From Alentia gelatinosa (Eukaryota; Annelida; Polychaeta; Phyllodocida; Polynoidae): a DNA stretch of 64,000 nt. Below, in pieces: positions 1 through 10,344 of the stretch. The notes under the pieces were generated by a model, which ran no database searches, was not told where the DNA came from, and was given only the letters and a program-made list of their open reading frames with translations. The first letter of the stretch is position 1, and each line of letters starts with the position of its first letter. Both the position numbers and the translations under genes were made by a program. The stretch covers positions 43,444,723-43,508,722 of the forward strand of contig OX465584.1 in assembly GCA_950022655.1 (NCBI GenBank), written 5' to 3'.

Positions 1-1834
1 GATATCCGGGTTCCCTGTTGACATCTATTGGTGATTTGTGGAGTGTTGTGCCACAACAATAGACACATTTAGCCACTGGCAACTTGACACCGTGATCACA
101 AAGCTAAAGCATATTTGATATTGCAATATGCACTTTGCATTTTTTAGATTTGGCTTTGCATGTGCATTGATAAATAGGCGCTTGCTGCTTACTAGAGGTT
201 TATTGATAGATACCTAGTAGAGTAAGAAAGCGAGGACAATGTACAACCAGCAGTAGTGAAGGGATACTGCACAACTCCGATTACCGAGACTGGGTGTTTA
301 TGAAGTCTAATCCTGCAGCTCCTGTTCTCATATCCCATCGGAAGGTGCTACAATATGAGGCCTGGTTCCACCTGTCGACTTTTGACTCCGATGAATTTTT
401 AGGCCGTCGAGGTTTTATGGGAAATCGCCACGTGTAAACAGAAAAAGGTCGGCGATCGATATATTTTCCGACTTTGTATGTTTCTTGGTATGGTTTGATT
501 TTGTCGCCGATCTTTCATGAAATTGTTTGGTGTTCGAAACACCCTGTCCTAATCTGCATATTAGAATGTGTGATTCCTAAAAATCAACGATCATTTTGTC
601 GGCAGGTAGAAAAAGACATAAAGGTTTTTAGGTTTAGTAAGTATATTAAGTACTGTTTATGTGACCCACGAAACATTATTCATACACACACACTAAAAAG
701 TATATAAACGTATATAAAATCACCATACTTCAGAGGACTCAAATGTGGAATGAGCCGCCACCATTTACACAATATTTAGAAACTAAAAGGTTTAAACACG
801 AGTTTGTTAGACTTCGTAAAGCCAAAGTAAACGTCGGTGAAATTGTATAGCTGTACCATGGACATTGGTGGCTAACATCAGACATTCTCATTTTCACTCC
901 TCCCGATGACTAATACTCGGTGTTCCTGTACTGTTATATCTATGCACTATCTTTTTTCTCTCTCTATTGGTTGCGCTTTGTACAAGTGAGCATGTAAAGA
1001 AACCCTATACTTCAATGGGAGAACTTTCTTTGAAAGAAGTGAATAAAGCTTTAAACAAGTAACAGTTCTATCAACAGGGAAGAGCTTATGTTGCTGGTGT
1101 CTCTGTGGGAATGTATTGACGTGTCCTACGCATTTTATTGTGTTTACTGCCGCGCCTTCCCATACAATTCCCCAAATACACTCCCCGCAGTATTTTTTAT
1201 GTCTTATTTAAGAACACAAAACGTACTTTATCGCCTAGTCTTAAAAAGGTTAGTTAAACTTCTGCGTTTTTATTACACAGATTGTTCCAGACAGTGATTT
1301 AATAGCTTCATGGGCAAATATGTTCAACATTTTTCTGTTATGTGTCTTCTTTATTGTCACAATGGGACATGAAATAAAGGATGAAACCTTTTATTTCCCA
1401 CATGTAAATAATCATAGCTTAATTATAGTGTAATTTATCTCGTTGTTTTCATATAAGTTAAACAAATTCAATAAATTTATCTTCAATGTATCGCATCTTC
1501 TGTGTTACCCAATTACAGTGTATTTATATAAATATCCCCTCCCTGCTACTTTCTGTATTTAGTGTAATAGTTGCTCTTCATTAATTCTGCTGGTCCTAGT
1601 GTGGTATTGTACCTTATCATATGTGATATAATTTTTGATATTTCGGGTATTCTACTGTTCACTTCTCAAAAATATCCCTCAAATTGGTCTATAACTCTGT
1701 AACGTACTATGAAGAAACATGACAAATGAGATGAATTGAGGGAGTGATTACACATTACTTCAATGTTGACACAGTCCGAAAATCGAAAAGGCAGGTATTC
1801 CGTCTTAGATAAAGGGATTGGTTGATCTTTTATG
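1..1834. other. No recognisable gene
   Basis: AT-rich non-coding sequence. The open frames are short (69-77 codons), have no coding-like composition and match no family I know. I see no RNA gene or repeat of note. Confidence 0.5.
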
Positions 1835-2113
1835 TGGCGTTTCCACGACGAAAACCCTATCGATGATAGTCACGCTATACCGAAGTCGGTCGGTGTTTCT
1901 CCTTGTGAAAAGTAGGTGGCACATATAGCCAGTTTATCAATATCATAGTTCGGCTCAAAATCAGTCAGTTGTGCCGTATTGCATAAGGAGGCAGAAAAAT
2001 ATCGTTGACCATTTCTGTTTCCAACTGAGGATTATTGCGCAGAACGTGTCTCATAATCATTCTCCGGTACGAAATGCCATTGTCGGTGGTCATAGTCGGC
2101 CATTGGAAACGCC
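1835..2113. mobile_element. Small TIR element (MITE-like), family A
   Basis: The ends are inverted copies of GGCGTTTCC (about 1835-1843 and 2105-2113). The interior is related to the element at 50900-51197: both carry a TGCC-TATTGCATAA stretch followed by CAGAAAAA, a GACCATTTC-type segment and a GTCGGTGGT motif. No transposase frame is present, so it would be non-autonomous. No target-site duplication was defined. Confidence 0.5.
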
Positions 2114-2171
2114 GCATAGTCAATAGTCAAGTTCATACAATCTTTTATCGCTCACTTGAAGCTGGCAGAAG

Positions 2172-2176
<5 letters not shown>

Positions 2177-2202
<26 letters not shown>

Positions 2203-2987
2203 CGTAAAGGTACAGTGCATGGCAGTCTGCCAGTTGCAGGTTTTTTATGCCCTCATTTAGAACAACTACATTTGTTGGTACATGTAATTACATTTATCCT
2301 GTGCAGGATTTACAGATGTATTATACAAGGTGATTAAGTATGTGATGGGATGAAATGATATATGTATCGGTCTTAAGTACATCAATTGATTAACATGAGC
2401 TCTTCAGAGATGATTTTACTCTTAGCTTTTGCAAACCTTTTAAACTCAAACACAGAGTTGGTATCCTGTATTTCAAGTGGCAATTTGTTCCAATATTCCA
2501 TTCCTTTATAGAGGGGATTTTTCTTAAAGAAATTACTTCTAGGCCGCTTTAGTTTAACCATTCGTTTTGTTTGCCCTCTAGTCCTTGGGTTTTCATCTCT
2601 TTCTAGATTCTTAGTGTATCTACGCATGTACATTAGCTTAAGATAAATACGTCTAGTGCTTATGTTGTATGTCTGCTCTGAGCGAATTCCACAGTTTCTT
2701 ACCTCGGTGTTCAGGAGCTTTTTCATACTTACTACTTTTAGGTTAAAAGGGTTTGAGCTTTACTTTCAAGTCATCCTTAGTTCCACGTGCAGATTGTCGC
2801 CATACTTTGATATTTCATCTACAATCCTTAGCAGCGTCCTTCGTCTCGGTGATGGAGGTCGTCAACAGATTGCTTTCAGATAAAATACCTCGTCCAATGC
2901 GCCGGTTTTATAGCCATTAGATTTAGACAAGATCGCCCGAATTCGCGCCGTCGTTTAAGAAACTTCAATATTCCAAGACAGGACCAA
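2177..2987 (-). mobile_element. 5'-truncated non-LTR retrotransposon (LINE) with poly(A) and TSD
   Basis: A 25-base T run on the plus strand (2178-2202) is the poly(A) tail of a minus-strand insert. AAGTGGCC occurs immediately outside both ends (2169-2176 and 2988-2995) and is read as the target-site duplication. The body holds the C-terminal end of a reverse-transcriptase ORF at 2382-2726, with a 3' UTR of about 180 bases. The insert is truncated at its 5' end, and the frame upstream of 2727 is broken. Tail, duplication and RT fragment agree, so the call is fairly firm; the clade is not resolved. Confidence 0.75.
2382..2726 (-). pseudogene. LINE ORF2 C-terminal fragment (reverse transcriptase tail)
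   Basis: A 114-codon remnant. Near residues 77-95 it has the pattern YWNKLPLEIQ followed by FEFKRF, which is the familiar W-N-x-LP-x-x-I ... F-K signature found after the RT domain in many Jockey/CR1/RTE-like LINE proteins. The preceding basic segment (TRRIYLKLMYMRRYTKN) also fits this region. No catalytic RT motif remains. It sits inside the truncated element with a poly(A) tail and is not a functional gene. Confidence 0.7.
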
Positions 2988-2995
2988 AAGTGGCC

Positions 2996-5371
2996 TTGTG
3001 GATGGTTAGTGTAGCATCTCTGGACAGCGCTTCCCGAAATTCGGTCATTTTGAATAGTATGTTATTTACCCAACATATTACGTCGTTTAAGAGCATTTTT
3101 ACGGGATATCAAAAATCTTCTTGAAGATATCACTAGTCTTATTATTATTTGCATTTCGTTGTTCTAACCAAAAAGTTCCATATTTTCTCTACTTTCCTTA
3201 ATGTATGTAAATATCCATATCTTATTTGGTACGTCGCTCTTTCCTTTTCCGATTTCGTCACCTATAGATATCCTTGACTTGGTAGTAACTGCGGCAAAGT
3301 AATTACAGCCCTCCCTTTATCTGCTCTTTGGTTGTTGAGCATTGTAGAGTAGGCCTATAGCTTCATTGGCGCATAATATCCCAACTCATAAGACAAGATG
3401 ATTCTGAAAAATATGCGCTGGATTTGCATCATAGGCAATAGAATTTCGACTGTGTCCCATGACTCGATTGTGCACAATGTTTAAGGACGCAAGCTGATAA
3501 TGCATTGGGAAGTAGAGGTATATTCGGATAGTTAAAGGAATATGGTGACCATGGCAGAAGAAAGGTATCAAAAACAAAAACAAAAAGATTGACCTGATAT
3601 GGTGCGATATACCATTTCGCACATGATGGTTAGCCAAAACAGCATTTTGGTATTGTATTGTACTCTCATAATCTTGTCTACTTTGTAGAATATACTGGAT
3701 GATGATTGAGAATTATAAGCAGCTGAATGATCGCATATTGACTATAGACACCTAAATAATGTTTTTACTGCGTTTTTGAATAACTGGCACACAGAGTCAA
3801 TGGTTCAGAAGTGGATTTAATCAAATGGTTCTATTCATTTGCACAAACAATTTAAAGTGGTTTTGAAATATTGATTTCTAAAGGCCTGGAGTGTGCTTGA
3901 TTAAGAACCAGTCTGTCTTTTTTCATACTATAATAAAAGGCCACCAGCCCAGCATACGACTCATCTCCTGATCTATAAGAGGTGTCTATTGTATTCAGTT
4001 ACCCTGGTATGCTTATTTCCGACTGTTCTCATCAATAGTATGAATGCAGACCTATCGTGTGTTTGAAATGGATCAGCGTATAAATTACCAGCTATATCTA
4101 GCGTCCAAGCAGGATATGATCTCCGTTTGTACCTTTAAAGGATGCCATGTTTCAGTGAACTCTCTACACTAGAAATAGATAATTTCCTCTGGCTACAATA
4201 AAAGTGTTTCTTGTGGGATTGATTTTCGTAATGCGTACGTCGTATAGCTCTGACCTCACGCGAGATGGGGTAGCGCAATTACCGCATATGATGGTTTTTC
4301 TTACATTTATGCTTTACTTACCTCAAAGGTTCTGTCCTTTGGTCTAACACGCAAAAGCAAATGTGATATCACGAATTTAAGAATTTAACACCATGTGCGT
4401 GCGTATGGCTCTCTGATGTGTGGGCCACCTAAAGTTGTAGTCGTGATTCATTTCGTGCTTACAATAGGAAAAAAGTAACAGGTTTCATTCATCTGCGGAT
4501 CAGGTAAAATGATTCCTGTTTTGTGGTACTGTCATGTGCTTCAATATGAACACCCTACAGTACTACAAACAGGAACAATAGAGTTTGAGCTGGTAAAACA
4601 TAAAATATCATTTGTATATGGCCCGCTGAATAAAGCTGGAGACACACCAAGCGAGAAATGCATAAACATAGAATGGCGTTTATGTGAGCTTTTTATCAAT
4701 ATTCCACTTGATTTATGCCTCGATGATGCTAAGTAGATTATCGATGGGAGATATTACTATGACAAAATATCTCACATATATGCCAATTTGGTAATCGCGA
4801 TTCCAGAGATCGCCGCCTTGACTCGCTTGGTGTATCTCCGGTATAACAAAATTTCGTTGGAGTGGAGCACTGATGTTGTTTCCATGTACGTCTCAAAAGA
4901 TGGATATAAAACAAGCTTAATATGCAAGAAAGGTTATTTCCTTTTTGATCAGTTGTGCCATTTGGTGTTCATCAAGGTTGAGTGAGTCGCTTTTTGTTTC
5001 CTTGTTCCTCTTTTAAATAGTGTAATTACAACTAACCTTTATGAGTGGACTAGCTTTCATTCAGTGTTTCCTGTTGAATTTGTATTGTATCCCCAAAGAG
5101 GATATTAACCAAAGCCATGTGCAGGTAGAAGAATGTATACAAACATCAGTTTAGTTTGTGTGCGAGAAAATATAGACTTTATATAAATAATGATTTGGTG
5201 AATCTAGAACTGGCAATATTCAATATGAATTAAGCAATTCAACATTCTCAAAACGTATTACTCTTAGACCAAGGACATGGCAAACTCTTAGTTATCATAG
5301 AATCTTCCTAAAGTTACACCATCAATTATTTGTTATCTCTAGCCTCACTTACACACGGTCCAACTTAAGTT
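2996..5371. other. No recognisable gene
   Basis: Only short frames occur here (for example 3386-3637 minus, 4509-4736 plus and 4788-4985 plus). None has a recognisable domain or splice context that I would defend. The minus strand carries a GTAAGT donor-like site at about 4318-4323, without a convincing exon behind it. Confidence 0.4.
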
Positions 5372-6104
5372 TTTATTATTTATTATCCAAAAGTACAGTC
5401 GTTTTGATTGCATCTTTGATCATACTATGATTTATTTTGTGTATAAATAATAGATTCTCTTAACATCGCGTTAGGCTTCGGCGGAAAACATGTACAACAG
5501 GACAGGCCCAGTGTGATGACGACTGTCTCTATCATAGACTTTTTTCAGAAATCACTCGACCATCGGCTTCCCATAGGTGCAATATTGGGGAGTACGAACC
5601 TAGGCGGCATGGCGAGGATGATCAGTCCCTGCTGTCCCAGCATTACCACGTCTTACATGCTGAACCCCCTATCGCGACACCAAAGGGGACCACATGCATT
5701 CAAATTTCTGTAACACCATGGAGGTGATCGTTAACGTTGATGAATGGGTTTGGTCCATCGACGATGAAACGGCTTTGGGCTCAGCTATTGTTTACTTATT
5801 TTCGTGCAGCCGAGGTTTATCATCCGCAACCGCCATTGAGAAACCGGTGAAGGTCACTTTACTTTGGTCGAGACTATAGAAACACGAGCAGGGAGCGCTA
5901 TTGGGTCTTCCATCTAATAGCGGGCGGTTGGTGGTACAATAGATTCACAGACAGTGCTCCCCTTCACCGCGCCTTTGTTTATCTATAAACACATCTAATT
6001 GGGTGTGGCCATACATCTTCAATCCATTGGAGCGGGGAGGGTGGCTGTAGGCTGGAGCGGGATTAGCACAGGCGCATAGGTCATGGACTTGAGTAGTGAC
6101 TTAA
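5372..6104 (-). other. Possible 3' UTR of the minus-strand exon at 6105-6381
   Basis: Going down from the stop codon at 6105-6107, the first AATAAA-type signals on the minus strand are plus-strand TTTATT at 5431-5436, then 5379-5384 and 5372-5377. A 3' UTR of about 670-730 bases is therefore possible. The plus-strand frames at 5513-5713 and 5694-5879 have no recognisable product. Confidence 0.25.
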
Positions 6105-6381
6105 TCACATGACAAGTCCGTTCTGGAACTTTGCAGATGAGGAGGACGCTGGAACTGTCGCTGTAGCATTTCTATTGTGATATTCTGTTGTTGAACGCAG
6201 GGATTGATGAAGTAGACATCCAGGAACATTGATGTGGATGTTGACGTTTGTGTCTGGACTTTTTTCGGGGCAGACAGGTTTGTTGTTAGTGTTGCTGATG
6301 TTGTTGTCTGTGTGTTTGTCCTTCTCAGAAGACAGGAAATTGTGATTACTTTCGGTGATGTTCTTTATTCGTCTGCCTCTT
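6105..6381 (-). CDS. Predicted 3'-terminal coding exon, product unknown (partial)
   Basis: Not an ATG-started frame. On the minus strand a T-rich tract ends in TTTCTTTACAG at 6382-6386, a strong splice acceptor. From there one frame stays open for 91 codons to TGA (6105-6107), entering with one base of a split codon. The peptide begins RGRRIKNITESN, is rich in Asn, Thr and Ser, and ends NGLVM. It could be a hydrophilic C-terminal tail, for example the cytosolic end of a membrane protein, but I recognise no family. Upstream exons should lie above 6400, possibly beyond the retrotransposon at 8.4-13.8 kb; I could not identify them. Acceptor strength, frame length and composition support it; there is no homology evidence. 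Confidence 0.4.
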
Positions 6382-6386
6382 CTGTA

Positions 6387-8434
6387 AAGAAAAAAATTAG
6401 ATACAAATAAATGGTATTATCAGAAGTAATCGATATTATGCAAGTATCATGGGAAGGGCAAAAGACCTCTGCAAGACCAATAAACTGCGTACCAAAAATA
6501 AAGCTGAATAGGTAAGTAATGAAAGTAATTCATTTAAGGCAAGCATAACAAAAAAAAGCTAATACAAATTCTAACAGCTAATAGCTTAGATCATACAATC
6601 CGATATGGTTCCCTATGTGATGAACTGCACGGTTCGCTATGAGTACCATATAACGGTACAGCTGTGCAGAAGGTGCACCCCTCTCATAAGATCTCACACT
6701 CTCTAAGTGGTATTCTGTACAAGGTTCTCACTACGCTCTATGGGCGAAGAATTCTTAACGAACTAGGCTTAGAGCCTTGAGAATCCAGTATTCCCGCTAG
6801 GTGGCATCATTGAGATTTTGCAACTTTGATTTACGTTTTTATCACGGGAGGCAGGTTGAATCAATTCGTGGAAGTGCCAGTGAACACCTCCAAATAACGT
6901 TCATTCTCACTGCCGACGATTTCTATGGTAACCGTTCAAGCACATTTGTTATCTCTAGGCTTGTCAGGTTCTACAGACAACGAACACTCAGGGCACCTGG
7001 AAGACATAATCGGTCGTCAGGTGGAAACAGGGTTTTACTATGGGGTCAACGATTATTAGTACGAATACATTCTCCAGAAGGACTACTGACCGATATTTGT
7101 ACAGGGTGCACATGACCGATGGGCGTTTTTTTCCGCAGGTGGAAATGCCATAAAAGCAACCACCTTTCCTGTTTTTCCAGGGTTGAACTTTAGAAGCAAT
7201 TATGGTCTTGATTCCTTTTGCCTTCGTCTCTGTGGGGTTTTTTTTTCGAAGTTAAGTTTTCCTGTAGGTTTTTATCATTTTCTTTCCCTTTTATAAATTC
7301 TATTCTCATCACATTCATAATTATCTTTCGTAATCACGTATATTACGCATATCTTACACTTAAAAATTTTATTTTATGTAATTGTGAGTAGATAGTATGC
7401 CGCGGGACAATGCTATCAATTATTGCGCTATTCACTTTCAACAGTCAGTATAAAAAAAACGAAGTGAAATATTTTCCAATATGATGATAAACGAATAACA
7501 TGACGGGCCTCACAAACACGGCACTGTGCATAGTAGGGATGGTTGGCGTACCCCTTTATATGTTGGTGGGTTTTTTTTATCTTATCTCTTTTTTAATTGG
7601 GATGCATTTTGATCTGTGTGGGTACGAGTTTTCTTTCGATGAGGTATGGATTTGTAAGGTCTTCGAGGAAATGCTTACATTGTCTAACAAGTAAAGAAGT
7701 ATGTGAAAATTCATAAGGAAGTCACGGTTTGATAGATTGTAAGATTATTTCAAGATCATGCAACTGAACGAGCTGTGGTTCCTTGAATTGAAAAGTCTTG
7801 CAATCAAGATTGGTTATGGATGATAAAAACACTTAATGGGTGTATAAAAACTCGTACTAAAGGCGCAAGTGTCCTTTAAGATAAAATAGATGACGAGATC
7901 TTTCAAGGTAAACATTAACAGTCAAACTCTTTTATAGCATAGATAAACAGCTATTGCGTCGTTGAAGTGCGTAATGGGCAATAAGAATCTCATGCCACTC
8001 ATGAAGGGCCGATACCAGTAAAGCAATAATTACCATAAAAGTGTTTATTTATAGTAGTAGCTCATCTTGTAATTAATCTGTTTGTCTAGATTGGAAACGT
8101 GCCACAACAGGCAGCAACTGAAATTAGGAAATTATTTCTTTCTTTTTGCCAGGGTTTTCTTTGTTACTCTCGTTATTAGTATCCTGGTCCCTGGTTTCCG
8201 TAGTCTAAATCGTAATATCCTCCAGACTGGTATTCAGAGTATAAACACTAGCCGCAGATAAAAGGAAATGCACAAAGGATGTCTTGATAAAAGTATTATT
8301 GCTTCCTAGCATCTCACGAAGTTAATATACATGACGTTAATGGCTTTCTTGGATTAGGTATGGGAAATGTGCAAATAGGTGTTCCGTTGGTCCACTACCA
8401 ATGAAAAAGATACCTTGAAAAACTGAATGCTACT
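6387..8434. other. Intergenic or intronic, no recognisable gene
   Basis: AT-rich DNA. If the exon at 6105-6381 is real, this is its upstream intron. The plus-strand frames at 6801-7115 (104 codons) and 7500-7694 have no recognisable product or splice context. Confidence 0.4.
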
Positions 8435-8742
8435 CATTACCCCATATCCCCAATGAAACAGAGTGAAGGCCGTAGTGGGCTTATAAAATTTTATTTAATT
8501 TTATGAGTCTTATTGATATGAATAAGAGAAATACATGAGTATCAATGATAAGACAAATATAGAAATTGACATAGATATGTGTTTGTCAATTGTGATATCA
8601 TTTGTGATAATATGACAAATATTGAAAATGACATAGATATGTATTTGTCAATTTCTGATAATATTTGATATAAGATAAATGACGATTATGTGATATTACA
8701 TAGTTAAACATAACATGTAATAATAAAATAATAGAAATAGCC
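8435..8742 (-). repeat. Split direct repeat B2 (308 bases)
   Basis: Outer right end of the element in its own orientation. It is identical to 8971-9278 by eye. It contains two tandem variants of a hairpin whose arms read AAATTGACA and TTGTCAATT, around 8555-8595 and 8620-8655. It is AT-rich, unlike the ORF block. Confidence 0.9.
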
Positions 8743-8784
8743 CTACGAGTGTAAGGAGTAGGAGAGAAGAGGAGTGGGTGGGTG

Positions 8785-8970
8785 GGTAGAAAAAATAGGT
8801 GTTGAGCGAAGGAGACCAGTGAAGCGAATGAGACAGAGTACAGTGTCGCACTCGCGCACTTTGATGTTTAGTGCGGCCGAGAGCGGATAGGTGGCGCAGG
8901 GGTGCGCGAGTGTAGAGTGGTTTCACCAGGGGGGGCAATGACCACCCCTGACCAAAGGCCATGGGCAACC
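8785..8970 (-). repeat. Split direct repeat A2 (186 bases)
   Basis: Identical by eye to A1 at 13660-13845. It directly abuts B1 at 8970/8971, forming the B1-A2 junction typical of elements thought to replicate through a circular intermediate. The 42 bases between A2 and B2 (8743-8784) have no second copy. Confidence 0.9.
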
Positions 8971-9278
8971 CATTACCCCATATCCCCAATGAAACAGAGT
9001 GAAGGCCGTAGTGGGCTTATAAAATTTTATTTAATTTTATGAGTCTTATTGATATGAATAAGAGAAATACATGAGTATCAATGATAAGACAAATATAGAA
9101 ATTGACATAGATATGTGTTTGTCAATTGTGATATCATTTGTGATAATATGACAAATATTGAAAATGACATAGATATGTATTTGTCAATTTCTGATAATAT
9201 TTGATATAAGATAAATGACGATTATGTGATATTACATAGTTAAACATAACATGTAATAATAAAATAATAGAAATAGCC
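8971..9278 (-). repeat. Split direct repeat B1 (308 bases)
   Basis: Second copy of B, directly downstream of the recombinase ORF in the element's orientation. It starts with the same CATTACCCC end as B2. Confidence 0.9.
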
Positions 9279-9327
9279 AAGAAGCCAATAGTTAAGGGAA
9301 GAGGAGGGTGGGAAAAGTTTTTTATAG

Positions 9328-10344
9328 TCACTTTCTGAAGGAGAGAGACTCAATGAGAGACTTGTTGACAGTCTCTTGGTCTGATACTTTGATGTAGTCT
9401 CTATGAGCCTGGGACCTCCACCCTCCATACCTCTGGATGTTAAGTTCAGGTATCCCTGCCTCAAATGCCTGAGTGGCAGCGGCCTTCCTGAGGCTGTGGA
9501 GGGGGCCTGTGGCCTGTAGGAGGCGGTCCCATTCGTTGGTCATAACCCGTGATGTGATGGTCGTCCCATCGGGCAGTGTCAGGAACGGGTCCCGCAGTGA
9601 AGCCGTAGGGGCCGCCCGTAGTAGGTCTCGAACCGCGTCTACCGGGCACACCCGGATATCGTCCGCGGCCTCGAGGCGCATCACTTTCTGTTGCCCTACG
9701 TATTGAAGATTTTTGGCCGCCTTGATGGTGATGGTGAGATGCCGGCGGCCGAGGACCACGTCCCCGCGAGTGAGGTTCCGAGCCGGGTCGAATGCCCGAG
9801 CCGACTGCGGCGCTACCTCCCCCTGCCGTAGGGCCGCGTAGAAAATGAGGAGCATGCCCGCCCTCATTGCCGTATGGAGGGGCGATCCCGTCAGTGCGTC
9901 GAGGACCGCCCTGAACACATCCATTGGTATGGGGGCCTTCACGTTTGGCACGTACAGCTTGTTTCTCCTCATGCCCTCGAGGGCACGCTTCACCCGGTGA
10001 TCTTCTGTCGGCCGCACGTCTCCCCCCGTCAGTCGGAGGTGTGCCCGGACGTGCGATAACTGGTTGGCGACCGTGGCCGGCGAGGGGGCGTGGTCCGCCA
10101 CGTATTCCAGATACGACGTGATCAGGCTCACGGTCGGTGCCCGGGGGTCCACTCTCATCCGGTTGCAGAACGCCAGGTAGGTGGTGACTGCGGATCGCTG
10201 GTTTGCGAGCGTACCTGGGGCACGCGCCTCTGACTGCCTCGCAGATGCCTTCGCCTGGAGTAAGAGAAGCGCCCGATCTGCAGAAGAGACGGAGTACGGG
10301 TACAAAAGAGGCATGGGTACACGGTACGATAGGGTACAACTCAT
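9328..10344 (-). CDS. Tyrosine recombinase of the Ngaro-like element
   Basis: 338 residues. An N-terminal SAM-like DNA-binding half (about 25-125) carries a LANQRSAVTTYLAFC helix. The catalytic half holds the tyrosine-recombinase set: Arg173 in ALRQGEV, His283 and Arg286 in LHSLRK, Trp309 in YGGWRS, and nucleophile Tyr317 in HRDYIK. The enzyme is expected to integrate a circular cDNA by site-specific strand exchange, replacing the DDE integrase of LTR elements, so no target duplication is expected. The first 884 bases overlap, in another frame, the open tail of the RT frame. The true start may be one of Met1 or Met11. All key residues are intact. Confidence 0.88.
   Translation of the reverse strand: MSCTLSYRVPMPLLYPYSVSSADRALLLLQAKASARQSEARAPGTLANQRSAVTTYLAFCNRMRVDPRAPTVSLITSYLEYVADHAPSPATVANQLSHVRAHLRLTGGDVRPTEDHRVKRALEGMRRNKLYVPNVKAPIPMDVFRAVLDALTGSPLHTAMRAGMLLIFYAALRQGEVAPQSARAFDPARNLTRGDVVLGRRHLTITIKAAKNLQYVGQQKVMRLEAADDIRVCPVDAVRDLLRAAPTASLRDPFLTLPDGTTITSRVMTNEWDRLLQATGPLHSLRKAAATQAFEAGIPELNIQRYGGWRSQAHRDYIKVSDQETVNKSLIESLSFRK

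Noticed and set aside
8696..8989. 97-codon minus frame repeated at 13610-13843
   Set aside because: It is the terminal repeat A read in one frame, not a separate gene.
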